Below, in pieces: positions 1 to 6,984 of a DNA stretch of 64,000 nucleotides. The notes below the pieces were generated by a model. It was not told where the DNA came from. It did not search any database and saw nothing but the letters and a program-made list of their open reading frames with translations. Origin of the DNA: a virus. How positions within the stretch are numbered: the stretch's first letter is position 1; the number at the start of each line of letters is the position of its first letter. Both the position numbers and the translations under genes were made by a program. The stretch lies in the IMG/VR virus record IMGVR_UViG_3300032356_000182, positions 31,739 to 95,738 of that record, one strand, 5' to 3'.

Positions 1-134
1 CTAACGGAGGTATAAGATGTGCGTTTCTTTGTCTCTAGATGAGATCAGATGAGGATGGTGGATGAGCGCTAGGTTTTGTTATGTTAGCAGGTTGGACGAG
101 CATTAGAAGGTTTTGTGGAGGAAGGAGATGAGAT

Positions 135-233
135 ATGGGAGAAGATAATGAGTTTGCGGCTTGTTTTGTTATAGCGTTGGCGGTTTTGGTTATTCTCGCT
201 TGCGTTGCTGTTTTAGCAGGTTATCCATATTAA
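135..233 (+). CDS. Small single-pass membrane protein (32 aa)
   Basis: A 32-residue protein read directly from the sequence, starting MGEDNEFAACF. Residues 11-28 form one hydrophobic stretch rich in Ile, Leu, Val, Ala and Cys, so it is probably a single transmembrane segment with a short acidic N-terminus and an aromatic C-terminus (AGYPY). The start is supported by a strong GAAGGAG ribosome binding site just upstream. The next gene, also membrane- or export-directed, begins 11 bp after the stop, so the two are probably co-transcribed. No family is recognised; tiny phage membrane proteins often act in lysis or superinfection exclusion, but nothing here decides that. Confidence 0.5.
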   Translation: MGEDNEFAACFVIALAVLVILACVAVLAGYPY

Positions 234-244
234 AGAGGTTAAAG

Positions 245-667
245 ATGTATAGAATACTACTTATTATCGCTGTGCTGTTGGTTGTGAATCTAGGCTTCAA
301 TTTGTATGTTACTCAGGCAGCGGGTCCATTTGAAGATTGGTCTATGTGGAAGGTGATGCAATCTATACCTGGTTGTGGCGCCGGATGGCCTGGTTTCTTC
401 GGCAGCCCACGTTCTGGTCCTGGATATAATGCTTGGGGGTATAACTACTTTAATCCGTATGCTGGTCCACCAATGCCACCTGCTGGCCGCTACATTCCCG
501 GCACGTTGGGGTTTTATAATCCTCATTCTGGTCCTGGTGGAATGGGTGATGGCTGGGATGGCGCTCTACATCCATTCCCATTCGTGTCAGGGGCTTTTAG
601 CCTTTATGGTGGAGTTTATGGTCTGGGCGACCCGGCCGGCTGGCGATTGTATGGCGGCTGGAACTGA
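245..667 (+). CDS. Putative exported Gly/Pro/Tyr-rich protein
   Basis: 140 aa from the ATG at 245, which has an AAAGAGG ribosome binding site; a longer in-frame start at 161 would add a segment overlapping the upstream small gene and is less likely. Residues 3-22 are strongly hydrophobic and followed by TQAAG, resembling a signal peptide cleaved near residue 26. The remainder is dominated by Gly, Pro, Tyr, Trp and Phe in low-complexity arrangements (SGPG, AGPPMPPAG, YGG), with a single Cys. That composition suggests a disordered or surface-adhesive exported protein. No catalytic motif or known family was seen. It follows a small membrane protein, so the pair may act at the host envelope. Confidence 0.5.
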   Translation: MYRILLIIAVLLVVNLGFNLYVTQAAGPFEDWSMWKVMQSIPGCGAGWPGFFGSPRSGPGYNAWGYNYFNPYAGPPMPPAGRYIPGTLGFYNPHSGPGGMGDGWDGALHPFPFVSGAFSLYGGVYGLGDPAGWRLYGGWN

Positions 668-989
668 GGCGAAGATCTAGAGACACTAGTTATATCGTAT
701 ATCTTGAGAGGAGAGCAGCATCTATGCGAGTATACATAACACGTGAGATGGATTTCACGGATTATTAACCTTAGTAAATCAGTGCAAACCGGAGAGGGAG
801 GGCATTTTAGGCTTATGTTGCTATATGGCTAAGAAGATGTGAGACTTTGTCATCGTGATGAAATCTACGAGGGGTGTGCGTGGAACCATCACCGTAGAGC
901 GAAATTTCGGGTTTGGAAAACCACTAAGCGGTTGTGGAAGATTGTCTGACGAAACGCTAAACTTAGGATTATGGAGGAGGCCTCGTAAA
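668..989 (+). other. Gene-poor stretch
   Basis: About 320 bp without a supported gene. A 14-codon frame at 724-768 (starts MRVYITREMD) has a GAGAGGAG sequence upstream but is too short to defend. The next reading frame is open upstream of 990, yet it has no ribosome binding site before its earlier GTG/ATG at 855/858. No hairpin terminator or consensus promoter was seen. Confidence 0.4.
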
Positions 990-1325
990 ATGGGAAAAGA
1001 TGTTGTTGTTACAGCTTCGGTTCGCATGGATGACTTATCTGATATTCTGTATGTAGGAGATTTGTTTCTAATCTTGAAAAATTGGAGCAAGCCTGCGTTG
1101 GTGGAATTGAAATCTTGGCTTGATGATTTTTTGGCTAACTGGGATGATGCGGGAGAATCTCTTGCTGAGGATGCGAGAAGTCAAGATTATGATCTTGACG
1201 AGATAGCCAGTTTGTTAACGCTCGATGATATTTGTGACCTGCTCGAGAGGCTGAAACCTCGGCAGCAGGAATTTGTTTATACTTGGATGAAGCATAGTTT
1301 TGCTGGGCTCGATCGTGGGAATTGA
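990..1325 (+). CDS. Hypothetical acidic helical protein (111 aa)
   Basis: Starts MGKDVVVTASV at 990 behind a GGAGGAGG ribosome binding site; an upstream in-frame extension to 855 lacks one. The protein is acidic, rich in Asp and Leu, and looks mostly helical (SWLDDFLANWDDAGESLAED, then DLDEIASLLTLDDICDLLERL). No enzyme motif is visible and the family is not recognised. Two inverted repeats lie in the coding sequence: an 8-bp perfect stem at 1180-1199 (arm GTCAAGAT, loop TATG) and a longer bulged stem at about 1240-1271 (outer arm CCTGCT). They resemble the hairpins in the neighbouring genes to 2054. Confidence 0.55.
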   Translation: MGKDVVVTASVRMDDLSDILYVGDLFLILKNWSKPALVELKSWLDDFLANWDDAGESLAEDARSQDYDLDEIASLLTLDDICDLLERLKPRQQEFVYTWMKHSFAGLDRGN

Positions 1326-1378
1326 TTGTTTCGTGGCGTTTTCTTGTGAAATTTGTGTGAAATTTGTCTCTAAACATC

Positions 1379-1407
1379 TTGGCAAAAATCGGGTTTTGTA
1401 TTATAAT
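1379..1407 (+). promoter_or_regulatory. Sigma-70-type promoter
   Basis: TTGGCA at 1379-1384 and TATAAT at 1402-1407 are separated by exactly 17 bp. The -10 box is perfect and the -35 box differs from TTGACA at one base. It lies in the gap between 1325 and the zinc-ribbon gene at 1455 and points at that gene. Confidence 0.75.
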
Positions 1408-1409
1408 GT

Positions 1410-1423
1410 AGATGTAGAATAGA
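1410..1423 (+). promoter_or_regulatory. 14-bp leader motif shared with the minus-strand operon
   Basis: The sequence AGATGTAGAATAGA occurs here, directly after the -10 box, and again without mismatch on the minus strand at 63866-63879 upstream of the five-gene leftward operon. Both copies precede gene groups full of coding-sequence hairpins. It could be an operator or a conserved 5' leader; the role is inferred. Confidence 0.4.
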
Positions 1424-1454
1424 TAGTGAAGGGAGGAGGAGATAGAATAGAATG

Positions 1455-1704
1455 ATGGACGAGCGCTGGTTTGCAAGGCGGCCTGAAGGCTGCCGGACGT
1501 GTGGCGGCCACGGCGGGGGGGCCATACGAAGCCTGCCCCGACTGCGCGGAGCGGGGTAACTGCCCCCGCTGTGGCACGGGGTGGGATTGCCACGAGTTCA
1601 ATTCGTGGTTCTGCAATGACAAGCCGTGCCCGGCTTGCGGGTGGGACCACGAACGCGGGGCCGACGACGTGGCGATGACCCTTTACGGGGACGAGGAGGA
1701 TTGA
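1455..1704 (+). pseudogene. Zinc-ribbon protein split by an apparent +1 frameshift at a G7 run
   Basis: Translation from the ATG at 1455 (GGAGGAGG site upstream; ATG at 1452 also possible) gives MDERWFARRPEGCRTCGG and then meets a stop at about 1560. Skipping one base in the seven-G run at 1515-1521 enters the other frame, which continues PYEACPDCAERGNCPRC to the stop at 1704. The joined product of about 82 residues has four regular CxxC knuckles (CRTC, CPDC, CPRC, CPAC) plus WDCHEF and WFCND, a coherent zinc-binding protein. Either a base was inserted (mutation or sequencing error) or a programmed +1 shift is used. The segment is much more GC-rich than its surroundings, which suggests transfer. 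Its stop overlaps the next start (TGATG). Confidence 0.6.
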
Positions 1705-2054
1705 TGCAGATTCTAGTTTCTCGCAAATTGGTTGAAACGATAATCCGGAAAAGCTTTCCAGATTATCGTGGTAGGAAGGTGAAATTCCAAATTTCACCTA
1801 CGGTTACGTTTATGAATACCAACTGGACTGGAGGGTCAAAGAATGAGTATGTGGCTCTCCGAGCTGATGGGGCTTGGGCCCGCTTGGACATCTATGCTCC
1901 CTGGGCTAATCCAGTTGAGGGCCAGATCGTGGATCTTCCGAAAGATATTCTAGTTGTTGAGAGGAAGTTTTTTTGCGGGAAGGACGCGGGAGTCACCATC
2001 TGGGCAAATCCGCAGAATTTGCCCAAGTGGCTGCCAGAAACGACTAACAGTTGA
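1704..2054 (+). CDS. Hypothetical protein (116 aa), translationally coupled
   Basis: Starts MQILVSRKLVETII; the ATG shares a base with the upstream stop (TGATG) and GAGGAGG lies just before it, so it is probably translated with the zinc-ribbon protein. The sequence mixes beta-prone and aromatic segments (VKFQISPTVTFMNTNWTGG, ADGAWARLDIYAPWANPVEG) and ends in LPKWLPETTNS; it may bind a nucleic acid or metabolite, but no family is recognised. Its coding DNA contains three strong hairpins: arms 1737-1745/1761-1769 with an inner 5-bp stem, a 10-bp stem at 1777-1799 with a 3-base loop, and a 9-bp stem at 2001-2025. Confidence 0.5.
   Translation: MQILVSRKLVETIIRKSFPDYRGRKVKFQISPTVTFMNTNWTGGSKNEYVALRADGAWARLDIYAPWANPVEGQIVDLPKDILVVERKFFCGKDAGVTIWANPQNLPKWLPETTNS
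1737..2025 (+). repeat. Cluster of perfect hairpins within a coding sequence
   Basis: Three inverted repeats in under 300 bp: ACGATAATC at 1737-1745 with its complement at 1761-1769 and inner GGAAA/TTTCC; AGGTGAAATT at 1777-1786 with AATTTCACCT at 1790-1799; TGGGCAAAT at 2001-2009 with ATTTGCCCA at 2017-2025. None is followed by a T-run, and all lie within a reading frame, so they are not terminators. Confidence 0.75.
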
Positions 2055-2310
2055 CATTCTTGAGAAAAGACTTGCTGGGGGGAACCTCGGCATAGGATTC
2101 CTTCGTATGTGCTCGATTTATCGCATATCATTAGTGGGCATATCAAGGCTTAATCCCGTATAATGGTTTGCTGAGGCTGCAAGAAGAAACCTACCCCTAG
2201 AGTTTAGGTATGCTTTGAGATGAGGGTGAAGGAGAGAGGGGAGCCAGATTATCTTCCGAGGATCGCTCAAGAGATGATTGGGTGGTAGCGACAGATGAGA
2301 GGAGAAGGAG

Positions 2311-2757
2311 ATGTTAGGGATAAAGAAACAGAAGGATGAGGCGACGACTGTTCGGGAATTTATGGAAGCTCTTGAGAAAAAGATTAAGAGCTGCGCTGAG
2401 GCTGCGGAAGATGCATTTGCGAGGGCTCTCAAGCGTGGCATTACAGAGGGAATCCGCTCATCTCACTTCGCTTTGTCTTATGAGACAGAGAAAGAGGTTT
2501 GGGGTGAGCTCGAGGTGTATCTGAATGGTGCGATTAAGCAGGAAGGTGAGACGATTAAGGCTTTGAGAAAGGGGTATGCCGCTTTTGAGCGTCGCATGTT
2601 AGAGCGGGTATTGTATAACGAGCCGGCTTCTGGATCAATTGACCCGGTCTCTGCTGGGGTGGACGCTCTGATTCAAGAGATCTATAAGAGGATGTTGCGA
2701 AACGACTTGAAGATCTTAGGCGATTCGCTATCAGAAGCAGAAGGGAAAGGTGATTGA
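2311..2757 (+). CDS. Hypothetical helical protein (148 aa)
   Basis: Starts MLGIKKQKDEATTV with a strong GAGAAGGAG ribosome binding site. The sequence is highly charged and predicted helical throughout, with heptad-like stretches (VREFMEALEKKIKSCAEAAE, QEGETIKALRKGYAAFERRM). This suggests a small coiled-coil protein. No family or active-site motif is recognised. The next gene starts at or before its stop, so the pair forms a translationally coupled unit. The 255-bp gap upstream (2055-2310) contains a TATAAT at 2159-2164 without a convincing -35 box, so its promoter is unclear. Confidence 0.55.
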   Translation: MLGIKKQKDEATTVREFMEALEKKIKSCAEAAEDAFARALKRGITEGIRSSHFALSYETEKEVWGELEVYLNGAIKQEGETIKALRKGYAAFERRMLERVLYNEPASGSIDPVSAGVDALIQEIYKRMLRNDLKILGDSLSEAEGKGD

Positions 2758-2758
2758 G

Positions 2759-3709
2759 ATGGGACTGTCAGAAAGCGAGCGGACTAGGAAGATTGTTGAG
2801 GGAGCAATACTGATTGCTCCTCTGATTAGGGATTTGCCAGATAAGATGTGGGGCGGTGAGTTTCAAATTCGCCGAAGTGAGCTCCAGGACAGGTTTGAGA
2901 AAATCTGTCGGTTTATTGTGCGGCGGAACTCTAATCCGCTATTTTGGTTGACTGGGAGTCAGGTTGGGGCAAGGTTTAAGGATGAACCTTGCTGGAATCC
3001 TTGGCAGGTAGCAGCGCTGATGAGCTTCCAAAGCTATGAGAAGCTTGACTGCGCGAGCAAGTATGATCTAAATGAGCTTCTTGGACAGGGTTTCGACCCT
3101 TGGCTAAAGTCTTATCATAAAATCTATACGCTGTTAGAGTTTATGCTCTATGGTTTGCAGCGGTATGATGACGCATTCAGGACAGATCTAGGGAATTTGG
3201 AAGCGGCTATTTCCGAGATGATGGTTTTCATGTCTTGCGCTATGCTTGATAGCAGCGCATATCAGAAAGCCTATCTTATCAGTTTGATATTTGAAGATAT
3301 TCGAACAGCTTGCGGACTGCCTTCGGAGGTAGTAAAAGCGCTTGAGGATCTTGGGCCGGGCCAGTCTGTTTGGTTTATTCCGACTGAAGTATTATTGAAG
3401 ATGCATGTTAGTTTGCAGGATACTCGTTCAGCCAAAGAGAAAACACGGGAAGCTCTCTTGGCTGCTGCTGTTCTTAGCGGAGGTCGGCTTCATCGGCTGG
3501 ATATTCTCAAAGAGTATCATGAAGCGTGTGCGTTGTCTCGGGAGTTGGAGGCTAAACAGCGCAATGAAAAGAATGATTTGTTGATGGATGATCTTGCGCT
3601 AGAGAAGGCATATCATTCGTTTGTTCTAACAGGAGAATGGCCAGAAAGAGCTAGCAAAGATGAGACTTGGAGAGGAGAAGTTCTCCAAAAGAGAGGTGCA
3701 GGAGTTTGA
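2759..3709 (+). CDS. Hypothetical alpha-helical protein (316 aa)
   Basis: Begins MGLSESERTRKIVEGAIL at the ATG at 2759; a GTG at 2750 would add three residues and overlap the previous stop. It is mostly helical, with an amphipathic N-terminal half, a W-rich segment (NPLFWLTGSQVG, CWNPWQVAALMSF) and a charged C-terminus (EACALSRELEAKQRNEKNDL). No transmembrane segment, signal peptide or catalytic motif was seen and the family is not recognised. By position, upstream of the packaging genes in a run of same-strand genes, it may be a DNA-metabolism or early regulatory factor, but this is only position-based. Confidence 0.5.
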   Translation: MGLSESERTRKIVEGAILIAPLIRDLPDKMWGGEFQIRRSELQDRFEKICRFIVRRNSNPLFWLTGSQVGARFKDEPCWNPWQVAALMSFQSYEKLDCASKYDLNELLGQGFDPWLKSYHKIYTLLEFMLYGLQRYDDAFRTDLGNLEAAISEMMVFMSCAMLDSSAYQKAYLISLIFEDIRTACGLPSEVVKALEDLGPGQSVWFIPTEVLLKMHVSLQDTRSAKEKTREALLAAAVLSGGRLHRLDILKEYHEACALSRELEAKQRNEKNDLLMDDLALEKAYHSFVLTGEWPERASKDETWRGEVLQKRGAGV

Positions 3710-3758
3710 GCGTCTTGTCAGCTTTTCCGAACAACTAGAAAACTAGGAGGCTACATCG

Positions 3759-3944
3759 ATGGATAAGGAGCTTCTGTCATTTGACAGATGGTTAGCCTGT
3801 GTCTATGACTTGATAGATCTATACTATCGTTTGGCTGTGAAGTTTCATCAGGAAATTCCTTGGCAGGAATATTACGATAGAAAGCTTTCTCCAGCAAATG
3901 CTTGTTTAGAAGCGATGAAAGATGGCTTTTTGAAGGGAGGTTAG
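3759..3944 (+). CDS. Hypothetical small protein (61 aa)
   Basis: Starts MDKELLSFDRWLACV behind a clear AGGAGG ribosome binding site. It is a short, probably helical protein with many aromatic residues (YDLIDLYYRLAVKF, WQEYYDR). The family is not recognised. It is the last gene before the promoter at 3953, so it probably ends the upstream transcription unit. Confidence 0.5.
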   Translation: MDKELLSFDRWLACVYDLIDLYYRLAVKFHQEIPWQEYYDRKLSPANACLEAMKDGFLKGG

Positions 3945-3952
3945 TTATCTTT

Positions 3953-3981
3953 TTGAAGTTTTTTAGTTTTTTGATTATAAT
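3953..3981 (+). promoter_or_regulatory. Sigma-70-type promoter
   Basis: TTGAAG at 3953-3958 and TATAAT at 3976-3981 are 17 bp apart, in a very T-rich stretch just after the stop at 3944. It would drive the two small genes at 4031 and 4211, which end at the terminator at 4437, giving a compact transcription unit of about 490 bp. Confidence 0.65.
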
Positions 3982-4030
3982 TTAGTTGAAGATCTGCAGC
4001 TTATTGTTTCATTTCATTGGAGGGTAAACT

Positions 4031-4207
4031 ATGCCTAGCAAGAAAGATACGATACCTAATGAGCAGGAAATTGATCCTAGAGATAGGTTTTTCTGGGGCG
4101 ATGGTGATTTGCTTATCATTGATCCAGAAACCGGGGAAGAGATGTCGCTAGAGGACTATCTCGAAGGCTTGGAAGAAAAAGAAGAGGAGGAAGAGGAGGA
4201 AGAGTGA
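4031..4207 (+). CDS. Small very acidic protein (58 aa)
   Basis: Starts MPSKKDTIPNEQEID behind GGAGGGT. The middle reads FFWGDGDLLIIDPETGEEMS and the last 14 residues are almost all glutamate. Strong acidity in so small a protein is typical of DNA-mimic or inhibitor proteins, but the N-terminal part is not recognised and the function is unknown. It sits alone with the next small gene between a good promoter (3953) and a strong terminator (4437), so the pair is expressed separately from the flanking genes. Confidence 0.6.
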   Translation: MPSKKDTIPNEQEIDPRDRFFWGDGDLLIIDPETGEEMSLEDYLEGLEEKEEEEEEEE

Positions 4208-4210
4208 CAG

Positions 4211-4408
4211 ATGAAATTTGAGTATACAGAAGAAGAAGTAACAGAAGCTATACAGAATGGAACGCTTTTTGAACTTCGTTCTGTACAAGAAGGAAATACA
4301 ATCGTCACTAAGCTAGAGCCTGTTAGTGATTTGTCTCGTGTTTCTTCGGTTGTGGCTTGTCCTTGGTTTTATGTTATTCTAGAGAAAGGACGCCAAAGTT
4401 CTGTTTAA
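4211..4408 (+). CDS. Hypothetical small protein (65 aa)
   Basis: Starts MKFEYTEEEVTEAI three bases after the upstream stop; the GAGGAAGAG run at the end of the previous gene serves as ribosome binding site. A helical acidic N-terminus (YTEEEVTEAIQNGTLF) is followed by a beta-rich half (ELRSVQEGNTIVTKLEPV, WFYVILEKG). No family is recognised. It is the distal gene of a two-gene unit closed by the terminator at 4437. Confidence 0.5.
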   Translation: MKFEYTEEEVTEAIQNGTLFELRSVQEGNTIVTKLEPVSDLSRVSSVVACPWFYVILEKGRQSSV

Positions 4409-4436
4409 TTTCTTTTTATCAATCTTCATGATTAGG

Positions 4437-4475
4437 GAACAGCACAGTTAGCTAACTGTGCTGTTCATCGTTTTT
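4437..4475 (+). terminator. Rho-independent terminator
   Basis: GAACAGCACAGTTAG at 4437-4451 is followed directly by its perfect reverse complement at 4452-4466, then ATCG and five T residues. The stem is 15 bp with at most a four-base effective loop. It separates the two small genes from the tagged polyprotein gene at 4495. Confidence 0.85.
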
Positions 4476-4494
4476 GCAGGAGTTCCGATGACAG

Positions 4495-6492
4495 ATGACA
4501 AGAGATTCTCATAGTTTTTTTCGCGAATGGCTTTCTTCTAGTTTAACGAAGAGCTTAGGAGGTTTAGGCTCTGGTCATTATGCTCATGCGGGGCGTCCAG
4601 GTTTACGAGGAGGATCAGCGCCTAGTAGAAAAAAAGCTACCATATCTGGAGAAAATCACCCAGCAGCAGATATTCGAATTGTTATCGGGAAATCTGAGCA
4701 TCTTCCAGAAGACAAGCGGTCGTCGAGTAAGCGCCAAGCTTTGGCTAAAACTATAAGAGATATGTTGTTTAGTATTAATCCGGCTTATTTGCAAGGATTG
4801 AGAAAGATAACAACAGATCCTCTTCCAGGTCAAGGAGAGTGGCCTCGCGATATAGGCGGATACTATACTCAATATGCTGATATTCATTTGAATGTTGCAG
4901 CCCTCTCTGGCGAAGACGAGGAGGAAGATATCAGACAAATTCTTTTGCATGAGATTGGCCATCATGTGACACTTCGGCTTGGTCAGAAAGATCCGAAAGA
5001 TTATGCTGGTCTTCGTGATATATGTTATCTGGATAGTAAAGATACGGTTTTCACGCAGCGGAAGCTAGATAGTTTTAAGAAAACCGTCCCTCTTGAGAAA
5101 GATGCTGCTGAAGACTATCTAATTGATTTTGGTTTGCGTCCTTATTCTCTAACGAATAGATTAGAGTTTGCCGCTGATGTTTTTGCTGTGATGATGCTTG
5201 GCGACCCTCTCAGGAAGACAAATCTGGCAAAGATGCTTGGCTTTGATAATCTAGAAGGTATCTTTCGTGTTGATGTTCCTCTATCAGGATATGGTCTTCC
5301 GAAGGTGGTTAAGAAGTATGAGCCTCAGATAGATGATTTAGGAGAGCTTGTTTCTTCAGTTTTGGCTCTCGGCGGCCCCGGTTCAGGCTTTCATGGCCAT
5401 GCGGGTCGTCCTGGTAAAAGAGGAGGCTCCGCTCCTAGAAGTGACTTCGCTAATGCATCTGATGAAAAGGAATTTAGAGATTTAGTTTTTAGGGAAAGAA
5501 GGTCGAAAGAGTCTAAAAAGTCTTATGAGTTTGAAAAGAACAAGCATGATTTTAGAGTTTTACTGAAGCTTATTGATGATAGTGGGGGTCGAGATTTTCA
5601 TCAGCAAGTTGCAGATTGGGGCAGATATGAAGGTCGTCTGTCTCCAGAGCGCGAGGAGATGCGGAGAAGTCTTGCTAATTGGGAATCTAAATTCCATCTT
5701 GATATATCTAGATTGCTAAATGGAAAGATTGCTGACGACTCTCAGCTTACGGCGTATGGAAGTATAAGTGAAGCTGAGCGGGATATCTCTGGTCTGGACG
5801 CTGCGTTTAGGGAAGCTCCTTCTCTGCCTCATGGCATAATTGTTAGAAGAGGATTGATGGCCGCATCTAAGGCGGCGGCTACTTTTTTGAGTGCAAAGCC
5901 TGAAGATCTTGTAGGGAAGATTTTGCTGTGTAAATCGTTTGTTAGTACTACGATAAGCAAAGATGTTGTTAGGGATTTCTCTCGAGCTGGCTTGTTGGGG
6001 ACGAAAACGGTCACTTTTAATATTAAAGTCCCGGCTGGTGAGAAATTCATTGCAGTGTCTAGTGCCGAATCTGAGATTCTGTTAGATCGAAATCTGCAGT
6101 TTGAGATTGAAGATTTTTCGATTACTTCTGGAGAATATCAGGAATACAACTATACGCTAAAGGTTGTCCGAGGAAAAATTCCAGATATTGAGCTTTCTGA
6201 GCCAGCTGTTTTCCTCGGCGGTCCTGGATCAGGTTATCACGGTCATGCTGGCCGCCCCTCTTTCCAGGGCGGTCCTGCTCCGAGAGGTGTTGGATTCGTA
6301 GAAGAGAGAGAAGAACAGGCACCTTATTCTGAAAAGCAGCCAGCTTTGTCTAAGCCTAGTGTATTGGATGATTTTAGAGATGTTTTGAAAGCTTCTTTGC
6401 TCGTGAGGCTCAGAGCTTGTAAGCCGAATAGTCGTCTGGCTCGGAGATTAAGAAAGATATCAACCTGCCTTGATGCGGCAGAGGAAAGGTAA
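4495..6492 (+). CDS. Tagged polyprotein: zinc metallopeptidase + ADP-ribosyltransferase
   Basis: 665 aa built from modules separated by three glycine-rich tags (4555-4623, 5368-5436, 6214-6282; residues 21-43, 292-314, 574-596). Between tags 1 and 2 lies a zincin domain with HEIGHH (H152, E153, H156) and a likely third ligand in EFAADVFA (E224). Between tags 2 and 3 lies an R-S-E ADP-ribosyltransferase: R451 in VRRG, S484-T-T in SFVSTT, and the E525-x-E527 pair in ESEILLDR, the pattern of arginine-specific transferases. After tag 3 comes a short basic tail. The N-terminal leader (FFREWLSSSLTKS) is amphipathic. The first two tags match the consensus well; the third is diverged (SFQGGPAP). Upstream AGGAG is about 12 bases from the ATG. 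Likely a virion-packaged effector precursor (inference). Confidence 0.75.
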   Translation: MTRDSHSFFREWLSSSLTKSLGGLGSGHYAHAGRPGLRGGSAPSRKKATISGENHPAADIRIVIGKSEHLPEDKRSSSKRQALAKTIRDMLFSINPAYLQGLRKITTDPLPGQGEWPRDIGGYYTQYADIHLNVAALSGEDEEEDIRQILLHEIGHHVTLRLGQKDPKDYAGLRDICYLDSKDTVFTQRKLDSFKKTVPLEKDAAEDYLIDFGLRPYSLTNRLEFAADVFAVMMLGDPLRKTNLAKMLGFDNLEGIFRVDVPLSGYGLPKVVKKYEPQIDDLGELVSSVLALGGPGSGFHGHAGRPGKRGGSAPRSDFANASDEKEFRDLVFRERRSKESKKSYEFEKNKHDFRVLLKLIDDSGGRDFHQQVADWGRYEGRLSPEREEMRRSLANWESKFHLDISRLLNGKIADDSQLTAYGSISEAERDISGLDAAFREAPSLPHGIIVRRGLMAASKAAATFLSAKPEDLVGKILLCKSFVSTTISKDVVRDFSRAGLLGTKTVTFNIKVPAGEKFIAVSSAESEILLDRNLQFEIEDFSITSGEYQEYNYTLKVVRGKIPDIELSEPAVFLGGPGSGYHGHAGRPSFQGGPAPRGVGFVEEREEQAPYSEKQPALSKPSVLDDFRDVLKASLLVRLRACKPNSRLARRLRKISTCLDAAEER

Positions 6493-6580
6493 TCAATCTT
6501 TTGAGGAAACAGCAGATGATCTAGAAAATCAACTCGGTCAAGCTAAAAATCTGAAAAACCATAAGCCAAAATCAGAATAG
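6473..6580 (+). CDS. Possible 35-aa overlapping frame
   Basis: A short open frame starting MRQRKGNQSFEETADDL overlaps the end of the polyprotein gene in another frame and is highly charged. No ribosome binding site precedes it. It may be a separate peptide, or the former C-terminus of the polyprotein displaced by a frameshift. Weakly supported. Confidence 0.2.
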   Translation: MRQRKGNQSFEETADDLENQLGQAKNLKNHKPKSE

Positions 6581-6686
6581 AGCGATTTTTTAGTCTTTAG
6601 ACATGCTTATTTTCAAGCTGTTGTTTTATTTGATTGCCTTAAAACTAGATCTTTAAGAAAAATCTAAAAGGAAATAAAAATAAGTT

Positions 6687-6908
6687 ATGTCTTCATCTTG
6701 CGATAATGGATTTATAGGTTGTCCATCTTCTAATTGTCCGCGGGATAAATTAGCTAGACTCGGGCTTGTTAGAAATAAGCCGGGCATCTATCTCTGGTGC
6801 AAAAACTGTCACCGAGAGATAGGCTTTACTTTTGCGGAGCTCTTAGCTAGATTTGAGACTGATGATTATATTGAAGAAAAAGCTAGCGAGCTTTCTAGGC
6901 GTTTTTGA
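6687..6908 (+). CDS. Small Cys-rich zinc-ribbon protein (73 aa)
   Basis: Starts MSSSCDNGFIGCPSSNC with AAAAGGAAA upstream. Cysteines at the N-terminus (C5, C12, C17) and the knuckle WCKNCHREIGF suggest one zinc-binding module followed by an acidic helical tail (FAELLARFETDDYIEEKASE). The compact knuckle resembles Com-like phage regulators that bind mRNA, but that similarity is only by eye. It lies between two large tagged polyprotein genes, and similar Cys-rich small proteins lie between the other tagged genes (13705, 14774, 14982), which hints at a regulatory or immunity role. Confidence 0.55.
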   Translation: MSSSCDNGFIGCPSSNCPRDKLARLGLVRNKPGIYLWCKNCHREIGFTFAELLARFETDDYIEEKASELSRRF

Positions 6909-6984
6909 TAGGTTTGCTATGAGAGAGGAAAGAATTGATTTGAAATCAAATATTCTAACTTAAGATGTTTCGAGGGTTGTGTAT

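Noticed and set aside
855-989. 45-residue N-terminal extension of the 990 gene
   Set aside because: The upstream GTG/ATG has no ribosome binding site, whereas the ATG at 990 has a strong one at good spacing.
2159-2164. TATAAT in the 2055-2310 gap as a promoter
   Set aside because: No -35-like hexamer at 16-18 bp and no TGn extension; left unannotated.
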